DNA from: a virus
DNA length: 64,000 nt
Strand: one strand, 5' to 3'
IMG/VR virus record: IMGVR_UViG_3300032323_000670
Location: 1-64,000 of that record
The notes under the pieces were generated by a model that searched no databases, had not been told where the DNA came from, and saw only the letters and a program-made list of their open reading frames with translations. Below are positions 18,054 to 25,120 of this stretch, in pieces. The position numbers and the translations under genes are program-made. Position 1 is the stretch's first letter, and each line of letters begins with the position of its first letter.

Positions 18054-18965
18054 TTAAGATGGGTAAATGCGAAGTTCTATAGATGAATTACTTAACAAAC
18101 CGTTAGTTAATACACCTGATGTGTTATAGGTTTTAAGTATAACTGTTCCACCATCCCAGTGTGCTGTTGCATAACCAGCAGTGTTACCATCTTTAGTAAA
18201 GAAAATAACAATTCTACTTGTAGCTATAGTAGTTAGCCCCAATATGTAATAAACACCATCCGTAAAATACTGCCAAGTTGGAAACGGAAAAGATGTAGTA
18301 TTTTCTTTTATTACACTTGTAGGGTTACTTACACCAGACTGAGAAACAAGAGCAACATATCTTTGATATGCACCTGCTCCACCGGCTGCACCTTGAGGAA
18401 TACCTAAGTTTAAAACTTGAACAGGCGAACTTCCCGTAAGAGTTGCAGTAGCGCTAGAACCTGCAGATAATGTAGTTACAGTACCAATAGATAATGCGTT
18501 ACTTGGACCCGCAGGACCAGTTGGACCTTGTAATCCAGTAGCACCAGTAGCTCCTGTTGCACCTTGTGCTGCAAGTAATGCCCAGTTAGTAGGGTCAGCA
18601 TTAGGAGGTGTGGCAGATGGACCTACAGGATCTATACAGAACCATGATGCTCCTGCATAACCCACAGCGTCATCTACAACATAAGATGCTGCAGCAGACC
18701 ATGCGCCTTGCCAGTTTAATCCAGCAGGACCCACAGGACCTAGGGGACCTTGTGGACCAGCTACACCAGCAACTCCCTGAGGACCGGTTGGGCCAGCAGG
18801 TAAAGTAGCAGCAAAGTCATTAATTTCCATAGCGTAGTTCTGATAAAGATCTCCGCGCTTATTGAATCCTACTTTAGCACCAAAGATCATTAAGTCACTA
18901 GGGTTACTAATAGAAGTACGTACAAATTTGTTTTTGGCAAGATAAAGCCAGTTTAGAATGTCCAT
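18054..18965 (-). CDS. Collagen-like appendage protein with shared anchor and chitin-binding-like module
   Basis: 303 aa. The N-terminus MDILNWLYLAKNKFVRT through DFAATLPA is the shared anchor. It is followed by Gly-x-y repeats near residues 57-82 (GPTGPQGVAGVAGPQG), a module WQGAWSAAASYVVDDAV..WFC near 85-120 resembling CBM5/12-type carbohydrate-binding domains, a second Gly-x-y stretch (GATGATGATGLQGPTGPAG) and a beta-rich head. Collagen-like shafts are known in phage fibres. It probably binds surface glycans. Confidence 0.7.
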   Translation of the reverse strand: MDILNWLYLAKNKFVRTSISNPSDLMIFGAKVGFNKRGDLYQNYAMEINDFAATLPAGPTGPQGVAGVAGPQGPLGPVGPAGLNWQGAWSAAASYVVDDAVGYAGASWFCIDPVGPSATPPNADPTNWALLAAQGATGATGATGLQGPTGPAGPSNALSIGTVTTLSAGSSATATLTGSSPVQVLNLGIPQGAAGGAGAYQRYVALVSQSGVSNPTSVIKENTTSFPFPTWQYFTDGVYYILGLTTIATSRIVIFFTKDGNTAGYATAHWDGGTVILKTYNTSGVLTNGLLSNSSIELRIYPS

Positions 18966-19033
18966 GATTAGATTAGATTAATGGATTAGTATATACTATA
19001 ATATAAGAATAACTTCTATAACTTCAAAATTTA

Positions 19034-19145
19034 AATGCGAGATATAGAGGGAACACCCTCTTTAAAGCGACCCCGTAGGGTGGCAGCTCTTGTAAGTCTC
19101 CCCGTAGGGAGATATTTCTTAGGTTGTTCCCTCTATATACGCATT
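19034..19145 (-). ncRNA. Structured RNA element with two UACG tetraloops
   Basis: Between two leftward genes. A perfect 13-bp stem (19042-19054 with 19126-19138) extends outward, past a small bulge, by six more pairs (19034-19039 with 19140-19145). It encloses two hairpins. In the minus-strand sense these are ACCC-TACG-GGGT (19070-19081) and a six-pair stem with TACG loop (19097-19112). Both read C-UACG-G, the very stable UNCG loop class, only on the minus strand, which sets the transcribed strand. It overlaps the stop codon of the gene at 19,144. It could be a processing site, RNA stabiliser or small RNA. No known family was recognised. Confidence 0.65.
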
Positions 19146-19953
19146 ATGATATTACTCTACTTATATGATCTGGTGTAAATGCTAAATCAAAGAAGCTACG
19201 TCCTGCATCACTAAGTCCTGTATCACGAAATCTTAGTACTATACTATCGCTCATAGGTCCTATTAAATAAGGTCTCTCAACTGTAGCATTAGGATTATCA
19301 ATAACTATTGCAAACTTAAACTTTTTCTTTTGGCTAGAAAATTTAATCCGTAACGGATCTGTATATATTTCTTTTCTACCTAAAGACACATAATAATTAT
19401 CACTAGGATCCTCCCGAGATCCTAAATTAGTATCAGGTACAGGAAAATCTGCACTTGTTGTCTGTCTTTTGAATCCAGTATCTAGATCCACATACGTACA
19501 CCATTCATATGGATCTAACCCCATATCATTTAAATTAAACCAAGTATATGGTATAGTTGTAGGTAAAACAAACTCTGTATGTCTAAGGATAATAGCATTA
19601 CCGTCAGCTCCAAAATTTCCACTAAATCTATTTATTCCTCCCCACCATTTAACATTACTTCCTGCTAAATGAGTAGGATGAACCATACGTGACGGACGAG
19701 GACTTAGATAACTAGGATCTCCTGGCTCAGATCTTTGTCTTCTACGTCTCTTAGGCATAAACAAAAATACTTTTGGATTCAAAGACTTCCAAGTATCTGT
19801 TTGATAAAAATCCAAAGTTCCTATTGCTTGACCTTTGTGAGCACCTACTCTTATACCAGGTATTTCTATGGCGCCACCCGTACCATTAATTTCACCTGGA
19901 CTAGGTATGGTAAATATATTCTCCGCAAAAAAGTTATTAGGTGGTTGTGCCAT
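19144..19953 (-). CDS. Probable structural protein
   Basis: 269 aa, no signal peptide, with a basic patch RRRRQR near residue 70, tryptophan/proline-rich loops and a beta-rich C-terminal half. It lies at the 5' end of the leftward late block, separated from the appendage genes by the structured RNA. It may be a head-neck or tail protein, but I recognise no family. Confidence 0.5.
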   Translation of the reverse strand: MAQPPNNFFAENIFTIPSPGEINGTGGAIEIPGIRVGAHKGQAIGTLDFYQTDTWKSLNPKVFLFMPKRRRRQRSEPGDPSYLSPRPSRMVHPTHLAGSNVKWWGGINRFSGNFGADGNAIILRHTEFVLPTTIPYTWFNLNDMGLDPYEWCTYVDLDTGFKRQTTSADFPVPDTNLGSREDPSDNYYVSLGRKEIYTDPLRIKFSSQKKKFKFAIVIDNPNATVERPYLIGPMSDSIVLRFRDTGLSDAGRSFFDLAFTPDHISRVIS

Positions 19954-20243
19954 TACTTAAGTTTTTTATTATTTCCTTTTCCGTTACGTGCTCTGTTGGT
20001 AGACTTAGTTTCTTTAACTAGTTTACCACCCTTAGTATGAGAAGCATCTTTACCATCTCCATTACCGTAAGTTCCAGCAGCTCTGTTAGCCATATTCAGT
20101 TTAGCTCTGTACTTGTTTCTCTCAGGCGTGCTGTGATACTCTTTGTTATAGGCATTCTTCTTAGCACGAGCTTCTGGGTTAGTAGCAAAGTACTTAGCAG
20201 ATGTGGACTTACCTGTAGATTTTCCAGCTAAACTGTTTCTCAT
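19953..20243 (-). CDS. Small basic Lys/Asn-rich protein
   Basis: 96 aa, very basic, with low-complexity segments (GKSTGKSTSAKYF, KDASHTKGGK) and a C-terminal NNKKLK. No hydrophobic core is evident, so it is probably disordered. It is the first gene of the leftward block, next to the divergent promoter region. Small basic proteins of this kind are often packaged with phage DNA; that is an inference. Confidence 0.5.
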   Translation of the reverse strand: MRNSLAGKSTGKSTSAKYFATNPEARAKKNAYNKEYHSTPERNKYRAKLNMANRAAGTYGNGDGKDASHTKGGKLVKETKSTNRARNGKGNNKKLK

Positions 20244-20325
20244 ATGATAAAGATATAAAATTTTTTAGGTAAAGTGCTGATTATTAAAATATTTTTCTTA
20301 ATCTTGTATAAGATATACACATCTT
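20244..20325. promoter_or_regulatory. Divergent intergenic region between late and early blocks
   Basis: 82 bases, very AT-rich, separating the start of the leftward structural block from the start of the rightward block. It must hold promoters in both directions or be read through. The rightward side contains TTGTATAAGATATAC just before the phosphoesterase ATG. No exact TAnnTTTG box is present on the plus strand. Confidence 0.45.
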
Positions 20326-21327
20326 ATGAATAAGATAAGCTCTACTGGTAAACTTGCTAAAAAGTATCTTAAGAAGTACCCTAACCTTCCAATCCTCACA
20401 ATTGCTAAACTCATGTACGCTGAAAATGACCTGCACTTTAACAGTGTAGATCACGCGCGTTCACTACTTAAGCGTCATGCGGGACTAGGTGGTAAAGAGA
20501 CTAGAAAGAATGTAGATCCAGAACTACAAAGACCCATAACATATAATTATGCACCATTCAATGATATACCCAAATCATACAAGTCTGGACCTAATGACTT
20601 TACATTACCAGATGATGCTAATCATATTCTTGTTCTTTCTGATATACACTTTCCTTATCATGATGAAGAAGCTCTGGGTGCGGCTATCCAATACGGAATA
20701 CAAGAACAAGTTAATACGGTACTTCTTGACGGTGATATTCTAGACTTCTACCAGTTGTCACGGTTTGACAAGGACCCTTCTAAACCTAAGATGATGGTGG
20801 AACTTGAGCAAGGTAGATGGTTTATGAAAGCATTACGCACAGCATTCCCAAAAGCTAGAATCTATTATAAGATTGGTAACCATGAAGAGCGTCTAGAGAA
20901 GTGGTTAAGAATCAAAGCACCAGAGTGGATTGGGATGGATGAGTTTGAGTTAAAGATGTTACTACGTTTTGGAGAGAATCAGATAGAGCTCATAGATTCA
21001 GATGCTACTATTAAAGCAGGTAACTTAAACATTATACATGGTCACGAGTACTTAGGCGGTGGTACAGTAAACCCAGCTAGGAACTTATACCTAAAAGCAA
21101 AAGCTAGTACTATCTGTGGGCACTTCCATAGAAAGTCAGAGTTTGTTACACGTGACATCAACAACAAGATACAAGGTGCTTGGACAATGGGTTGCTTATG
21201 TGAGCTATACCCCGAGTATATGAAAGGTCACTCAGACTGGGTGCACGGATTTGCAGTAGTTAAAGTAGAGAAGGACGGTTCTTTCTCTGTAGATAATAAG
21301 ATGATTGTTGACGGAGTAGTATCATAA
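20326..21327 (+). CDS. Calcineurin-like metallophosphoesterase
   Basis: 333 aa. Residues 1-100 form an N-terminal extension with a basic helical segment. The phosphoesterase domain shows the family motifs in order: SDIHFPYHD near 106 (DxH), LLDGDILDF near 138 (GDxxD), KIGNHEER near 185 (GNHE), IHGHEY near 237 (HGH) and CGHFHRK near 264 (GHxH). It is a two-metal hydrolase acting on phosphoesters, either nucleotides or nucleic acid ends. The extension resembles a DNA-binding head, so a DNA-repair or processing nuclease is plausible. First gene of the rightward block. Confidence 0.85.
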   Translation: MNKISSTGKLAKKYLKKYPNLPILTIAKLMYAENDLHFNSVDHARSLLKRHAGLGGKETRKNVDPELQRPITYNYAPFNDIPKSYKSGPNDFTLPDDANHILVLSDIHFPYHDEEALGAAIQYGIQEQVNTVLLDGDILDFYQLSRFDKDPSKPKMMVELEQGRWFMKALRTAFPKARIYYKIGNHEERLEKWLRIKAPEWIGMDEFELKMLLRFGENQIELIDSDATIKAGNLNIIHGHEYLGGGTVNPARNLYLKAKASTICGHFHRKSEFVTRDINNKIQGAWTMGCLCELYPEYMKGHSDWVHGFAVVKVEKDGSFSVDNKMIVDGVVS

Positions 21328-21329
21328 CT

Positions 21330-21551
21330 ATGGCAACCTATATCAAAGCAGGTACATATCAGGTCCCTCATTCTGATGAACAGATTGAGGCTAACATCTA
21401 TATAGACCCGCGAGTAATACAAGTGCTTGATAGTGAGGAAGAGTTGGTAATAGAACTTACTTATGAGGAACTCCGTGGTATCATGGCTATCATGGCAGCA
21501 GAGCAAGAGAAGACTCACTTCCGTATTCAAGCTCTAGGCAGAAACAACTAG
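21330..21551 (+). CDS. Small acidic protein
   Basis: 73 aa following the phosphoesterase by two bases, so probably co-translated. Acidic with a beta then alpha layout (EEELVIELTYEELRGIM). No motif recognised. It is the last gene before the large non-coding control region. Confidence 0.5.
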   Translation: MATYIKAGTYQVPHSDEQIEANIYIDPRVIQVLDSEEELVIELTYEELRGIMAIMAAEQEKTHFRIQALGRNN

Positions 21552-21826
21552 CTTGTAACAAATTTAGGGTAAAATTGTTACCACACTAAAGTATGTTTTA
21601 TTAGTCATTAACCCCAGTTTTCCTGGATAATGTATAGTATACCATACTATAATGTGGTTTATAAGAAACAAAAAACCTCATTTTTATACCCTGTAAGGGA
21701 TGTTATCCTGCATGGAGAATATACTCCGTACCCTGAAGGGTATTAGTTAGATGTGGTTTATAACATCTGTCACATATATATGCTAAATTTGTGACGCAAA
21801 TATCTACTATACTTGCGACAAGCATT

Positions 21827-21899
21827 GTGGAAAATACTCAACAGAATCAGGGTTTTAGTGGAAAATAATCCCCAACCCCCTATGGCTTAGTGGAAAATA
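21827..21899 (+). repeat. Three iteron-like repeats GTGGAAAATA
   Basis: Exact copies of GTGGAAAATA start at 21827, 21858 and 21890. The last two share the longer core TTAGTGGAAAATA. Start-to-start spacing is 31 and 32 bases, close to three turns of B-DNA, so bound proteins would sit on one face of the helix. This is typical of replication iterons or operator arrays. Confidence 0.6.
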
Positions 21900-21976
21900 T
21901 TTGCCAAACTCCGTAACAAAACATGGACAAACTCGGAAGTTTCCCGAGTTACTGCATGAATTTTTCCAGATTTTAC

Positions 21977-22032
21977 ATGCAGATACATATAGTATTACCG
22001 TATCACCCCTTATCTATATGCAGGTACATATA
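21977..22032 (+). repeat. Paired direct repeat ATGCAGRTACATATA
   Basis: ATGCAGATACATATA (21977-21991) and ATGCAGGTACATATA (22018-22032) differ at one base in 15 and are 41 bases apart, about four helical turns. They lie just downstream of the GTGGAAAATA set and may form a second protein-binding site in the control region. Confidence 0.5.
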
Positions 22033-22461
22033 AGAATGTCAAGTTTATTGCGCAAAAAACTGGACATATCTACCTAGGGACAACCTATCCCCAGGGGCAT
22101 CTAAGAGATTCGCCTACCCCCGGTACTAAGGTTATGTGGGGACACCCCCTATAGATGGCTAACAGGAGGGATGGTGTTTGGGATTTATAATGTAGGAGGG
22201 AGAGTGTGGGGTGTTATATATTACAACCCCGGCAAAACTTTCCAAAGGGGTCACCCCCCTGTTGTTCTGCAAGAGATATCTCTATGTATAGACATGATTG
22301 CAAAAAATATTACTGGTAGAAAAGTTCTTGCTGTGCTTGGATGGGTTAGCCTATGCTGTGACTGTGACTGTGCAGAGACCAAGACTCTATGTATGTGACA
22401 GGAGGGAGCGAGCGAGGCAAGACTATATGTATCAAACTCCTTACTGTTATTAAATATATAT

Positions 22462-22716
22462 ATGAACAATCCATTTACTTGTGAGCTGACACATGAACAG
22501 CAAGTTATGAACAGCGGTGGCAAATGCTTAGGCTGTTCAAGTGACACTGAACCTATTGTTGGCATGGAGCCAATAGACGGTCCAGACGGTACACCTGTTG
22601 CTGTAGCGTATAGCCTTGAGGGCTATGACCGCTATTGTCACGGTTGTGCAAGCTCATTGACGCAAGTCATATATGAGCCACAACCTGTTATCACTGATGA
22701 TGAGCTCCCTTTCTAG
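22462..22716 (+). CDS. Small zinc-finger-like protein, cassette 1
   Basis: 84 aa with CLGC near 24-27 and CHGC near 66-69, a pair of CxxC knuckles that can hold one zinc. Acidic C-terminus DDELPF. First gene of the promoter-terminator cassette array, so probably expressed very early. Its stop codon lies in the loop of a terminator hairpin. Function unknown; a host-takeover protein is plausible. Confidence 0.6.
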   Translation: MNNPFTCELTHEQQVMNSGGKCLGCSSDTEPIVGMEPIDGPDGTPVAVAYSLEGYDRYCHGCASSLTQVIYEPQPVITDDELPF

Positions 22717-22726
22717 GGGGTTCATC
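22699..22726 (+). terminator. Terminator of cassette 1
   Basis: 12-bp hairpin (22699-22710 with 22715-22726, two G-T wobbles) with a four-base loop. The TAG stop begins in the loop. It is followed only by a short mixed T stretch, so termination strength is uncertain. Confidence 0.5.
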
Positions 22727-22767
22727 TCTTGTATAGTTAACTCCTTACTTTAATTAATAAATACATT

Positions 22768-22983
22768 ATGAAAACTTCAATTGAAATTATTGATGACATC
22801 ACCATTGAGTTGATGCAGTTAAACCGTGCTCAAGCTGTAGCAAGAGACGAGGACAAGTCTTACTTCCAAGGTATGATAGACGCTTTAAACAATAAGCGTG
22901 ATGACCTAATGCTTGATGTTAGGCATCATTCAAAGAAGATAGCAATCATTCTTGATGCACTAACAAAAGAAGACATTGATTGA
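22768..22983 (+). CDS. Small helical protein, cassette 2
   Basis: 71 aa, almost all alpha-helical with charged heptads (MQLNRAQAVARDEDKSYF), no signal peptide. Own AACTCCTTACT 18 bases before the ATG and own terminator after the stop. No family recognised. Confidence 0.55.
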   Translation: MKTSIEIIDDITIELMQLNRAQAVARDEDKSYFQGMIDALNNKRDDLMLDVRHHSKKIAIILDALTKEDID

Positions 22984-22987
22984 TGAG

Positions 22988-23005
22988 AGGGGCTCTGCCC
23001 CTTTT
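22988..23005 (+). terminator. Terminator of cassette 2
   Basis: Perfect hairpin AGGGGC-TCT-GCCCCT followed by TTT, four bases after the stop codon. A clear intrinsic terminator. Confidence 0.75.
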
Positions 23006-23050
23006 AAACTCTTTATCATAAACTCCTTACTTTATTTAATAATAAACAAA

Positions 23051-23233
23051 ATGAAAAGACTCGGATTAATTGTGGCTATTATAGCCAACCTTGACTCACT
23101 TGCTTTAGTGATTCTATCAGCATCAATGTCAAATGTATCAGAGGATGGAAGACTCCTCGGGATTATACTTGGTGTATTATGTTGGATTGCTACTGCTTAT
23201 GTAGTTTACTTGAGTGTAAATGAAGAGCGTTAA
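23051..23233 (+). CDS. Small two-span membrane protein, cassette 3
   Basis: 60 aa starting MKRLGLIVAIIANLDS. Two hydrophobic segments (near residues 5-25 and 34-54) separated by a short charged loop, ending NEER. The start is the ATG 19 bases after the AACTCCTTACT motif. Likely inserted in the inner membrane; possible early host-envelope or exclusion factor. Its stop overlaps the next gene. Confidence 0.55.
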   Translation: MKRLGLIVAIIANLDSLALVILSASMSNVSEDGRLLGIILGVLCWIATAYVVYLSVNEER

Positions 23234-23369
23234 GACTATCTTGAGGGTACTGAAGAAACGGTACCCTCAAGACTTCATTAGAGACCTTCGGGTTAATGAT
23301 GATGATACTGTGACCTTTAAGGTTGTGAGGAAGGATGATACGTGGAGAGAGATAACAGAGCAGGTCTAA
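23220..23369 (+). CDS. Tiny basic protein overlapping cassette 3
   Basis: 49 aa, MKSVKTILRVLKKRYPQDF to REITEQV, basic N-terminus then a strand pair. It overlaps the membrane-protein gene by 14 bases. A perfect 10-bp inverted repeat TTGAGGGTAC/GTACCCTCAA (23241-23270) lies inside it, so its mRNA would fold strongly just after the start. Its stop is the loop of the next terminator. Coding is likely from codon pattern but unproven. Confidence 0.5.
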   Translation: MKSVKTILRVLKKRYPQDFIRDLRVNDDDTVTFKVVRKDDTWREITEQV

Positions 23370-23382
23370 AGACCTGTTTTGT
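23361..23382 (+). terminator. Terminator of cassette 3
   Basis: CAGGTC-TAAA-GACCTG followed by TTTTGTTTTT. The stop codon TAA is the hairpin loop itself. Confidence 0.8.
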
Positions 23383-23470
23383 TTTTGTGTAGGGGTGATA
23401 GGTTTGTATTTTTTACTATCACCTCTCTTCCTTCACGCACCATAAACTCCTTACTTTCCTTAATGCAAAT

Positions 23471-23641
23471 ATGAAGTACAAAGTCCAATTTGAAATTGTT
23501 GATGTTGGCTTACTGCCAAAGATGCAACAGAAGATAAACACTTGGTTGACAACAGGTCATCTCAAGAAGTTTGAAATGCATGTTCTTGATGAAAGAAAGG
23601 TGCTGTTCAACCTATGTGTTATGAAAAAGGAGGGTGAATAA
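23471..23641 (+). CDS. Small protein, cassette 4
   Basis: 56 aa, MKYKVQFEIVDVGLLPKM to MKKEGE, with a beta-alpha-alpha-beta pattern (KKFEMHVLDERKVLFNLCV). Small enough to be a one-domain inhibitor or regulator. The AACTCCTTACT motif lies 15 bases upstream. The stop sits between the arms of a terminator. No family recognised. Confidence 0.5.
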   Translation: MKYKVQFEIVDVGLLPKMQQKINTWLTTGHLKKFEMHVLDERKVLFNLCVMKKEGE

Positions 23642-23656
23642 CCTCCTTTTTCTTTT
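23623..23656 (+). terminator. Terminator of cassette 4
   Basis: AAAAAGGAGG pairs with CCTCCTTTTT across a loop holding the TAA stop, followed by a T-rich run. Confidence 0.75.
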
Positions 23657-23691
23657 ATTTAAAACTCCTTACTATAACTAATAATACAACT

Positions 23692-23856
23692 ATGAAGAAA
23701 TCAACTGCTTATGTGTTGCTATACTGTGCAACCATTCTATTTGTGGCATTCTTGTCCTCTTGTCAGACACGTACAGTTGTACGTCCTAATCCTTGTCCAA
23801 GCTTTGACAAGAAGCAGAGCAGAGACATGCCATACTCACACCCAACATGGAGATAG
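23692..23856 (+). CDS. Small lipoprotein, cassette 5
   Basis: 54 aa. A hydrophobic N-terminal segment ends in the lipobox FLSSC, predicting cleavage before Cys24 and lipid attachment. The mature part is only about 30 residues (QTRTVVRPNPCPSFDKKQSR). Short phage lipoproteins often block superinfection or modify the envelope; this is inference. Own leader motif 18 bases upstream. Confidence 0.6.
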   Translation: MKKSTAYVLLYCATILFVAFLSSCQTRTVVRPNPCPSFDKKQSRDMPYSHPTWR

Positions 23857-23868
23857 GGGGAAACCCTT
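23852..23868 (+). terminator. Weak hairpin after cassette 5
   Basis: AGGG pairs with CCCT around GGAAA, overlapping the TAG stop, then TTATTT. Short stem, so it is a weaker terminator candidate than the others in the array. Confidence 0.4.
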
Positions 23869-23913
23869 ATTTCCAATCTGTTAAACTCCTTACTATACTT
23901 AATAATAATTCTT

Positions 23914-24237
23914 ATGAAAAACTTATCAGAAATTGCAATCAATGCATTCAAACAAGGGTCAGACAACTATGGTGAAAAACCAACAGGTGAAGTTAGACCA
24001 CTACGCAAGACAGTCTACAGGGAAGGTACAATCTTCTTTGATACAGAGTTCGTAGGTTGGGACCATTATTCTTGTACTGTTATGTTAGTTCAACCTGATG
24101 GACACCCGTGCACTTCAGGTATTGGGTTCTATGTTAAAGACGGTCAGATGCAAGTATGCTCAGGGCATATAGTATTTACACTGCCTGTAACCGATGAAAT
24201 TCAAGCAGAACTTGACAGTGCAGAATTGTCAAACTGA
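23914..24237 (+). CDS. Unknown protein, cassette 6
   Basis: 107 aa, mixed alpha/beta. The first 30 residues are helical and polar, then beta-rich (GTIFFDTEFVGWDHYSCTVMLV) with an acidic C-terminus. No signal or motif. Leader motif 19 bases upstream and a strong hairpin after the stop. Confidence 0.55.
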   Translation: MKNLSEIAINAFKQGSDNYGEKPTGEVRPLRKTVYREGTIFFDTEFVGWDHYSCTVMLVQPDGHPCTSGIGFYVKDGQMQVCSGHIVFTLPVTDEIQAELDSAELSN

Positions 24238-24240
24238 TAG

Positions 24241-24266
24241 CATAGCCTCCGTAACAGGGGGCTATG
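24241..24266 (+). terminator. Terminator of cassette 6
   Basis: Ten-bp hairpin CATAGCCTCC / GGGGGCTATG with one wobble and loop GTAACA, four bases after the stop. Only a short T run follows. Confidence 0.6.
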
Positions 24267-24310
24267 TTCCAATCTAATGAAACTCCTTACTTTAACTAAT
24301 TATAACTCTT

Positions 24311-24586
24311 ATGAAAAATGTATTAGACCAATTGTGTGAGACTGCTGTTGACACACTAAAGATGAAAATTGAATGGCGTAAAACCCGTATTGCTGAATCT
24401 GAACGAGCATTGCTTGCTAAAGTTTTAGGTGATAATAGCGGGGACTATACCATTGAGCAAACTTGTGCAGGACTTGCAACACTGCGTAGTACACTTGCTG
24501 AATTGGAGCGCTTGCTTGCATCATTGCAACCACCTGTTCCTGAACCTGCACCCATCAAGCGTGGCAGACCAAGCAAGAAGAAATAA
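24311..24586 (+). CDS. Coiled-coil protein with AT-hook-like tail, cassette 7
   Basis: 91 aa. A helical charged body with leucine spacing (LATLRSTLAELERLLASL) is followed by a Pro-rich linker and the tail KRGRPSKKK, which contains the AT-hook core GRP. It may bind the minor groove of AT-rich DNA. Leader motif 19 bases upstream. Confidence 0.6.
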   Translation: MKNVLDQLCETAVDTLKMKIEWRKTRIAESERALLAKVLGDNSGDYTIEQTCAGLATLRSTLAELERLLASLQPPVPEPAPIKRGRPSKKK

Positions 24587-24617
24587 GAGTAGGGCCTTCG
24601 GGCTCACTCTTTTCTCA
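24586..24617 (+). terminator. Terminator of cassette 7
   Basis: AGAGT(A)GGGCC-TTCG-GGCTCACTCT: ten pairs with one bulged A and a C-UUCG-G tetraloop, then TTTTCTC. It starts at the last base of the TAA stop. Confidence 0.75.
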
Positions 24618-24656
24618 CTCAATGAAACTCCTTACTTTCTTTAACTTAAATCTCTT

Positions 24657-24962
24657 ATGAAACAAGAACAACCAATCTTAGCCTGCGCGGGCAGAGAAGC
24701 AGTATCAATTGATTCTGCATTATTAAAGGAACTGTTAAACAGTTTCACACCTAACACCATTGGTATCAGAGCAAAGGCAGAGCATGTAGCACAAGCCTTA
24801 CATTCGGTAGCATATGGTGAATATGGTGAGCATAGCCTTGAGAAATTCAAGGAGATTATCACCACCGAGTTCTTATCAGTTCAATTGATGGAAGCAAGCA
24901 AACTTGCGAGACAGTCATCTGCGGATGCTGTTGCTGATATGCCATCATTGGATTATATGTAA
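24657..24962 (+). CDS. Unknown helical protein, cassette 8
   Basis: 101 aa, alpha-helical, no signal peptide, ending SADAVADMPSLDYM. No family recognised. Leader motif 20 bases upstream; terminator 18 bases after the stop. Confidence 0.55.
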   Translation: MKQEQPILACAGREAVSIDSALLKELLNSFTPNTIGIRAKAEHVAQALHSVAYGEYGEHSLEKFKEIITTEFLSVQLMEASKLARQSSADAVADMPSLDYM

Positions 24963-24980
24963 CTCGTTACTAACACAAAG

Positions 24981-25014
24981 ACAGGGTGCCCCAATGTGGG
25001 TGCTCTGTTCTTTT
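24981..25014 (+). terminator. Terminator of cassette 8
   Basis: 11-bp hairpin ACAGGGTGCCC / GGGTGCTCTGT with three G-T wobbles and loop CAATGT, followed by TCTTTT. Confidence 0.7.
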
Positions 25015-25043
25015 CCTCTTCCCACCGAGTGAAACTCCTTACT

Positions 25044-25120
25044 ATTCTTAACAAGTATTCTGTGCCACCTCACACATAACCTACACATTGGGGTTGTGCT
25101 ACACGATACTTGTTTTCCTA
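25044..25120 (+). ncRNA. Candidate small RNA behind a cassette promoter
   Basis: The ninth AACTCCTTACT is not followed by a reading frame. Instead a 9-bp stem AACAAGTAT / ATACTTGTT (25050-25058 with 25106-25114) encloses an inner hairpin AACC / GGTT (25078-25081 with 25092-25095) extended by CAC/GTG, then TTTT. The tenth motif starts 15 bases later. This spacing and fold suggest a free-standing regulatory RNA of about 75 bases. No known family is recognised. Confidence 0.5.

Larger units (their letters stand above)
21552..22434. other. Non-coding control region, candidate origin and early regulatory zone
   Basis: About 880 bases without a convincing gene, the longest such stretch here. It holds many inverted repeats, including TATAGTAT-acc-ATACTATA (21633-21651) and AACTCGG/CCGAGTT (21930-21950). 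It also has three regularly spaced GTGGAAAATA repeats, a pair of ATGCAGRTACATATA repeats, and a TAAATTTG box (21784-21791). Lines 22,080-22,260 are unusually rich in C and G runs. These properties suit a replication origin, a regulatory switch, or both. Confidence 0.5.

Noticed and set aside
22171-22398. 75-residue rightward frame in the control region
   Set aside because: Cys/Gly-rich odd composition, no promoter motif or A-rich leader, G-rich repetitive DNA. Probably chance.
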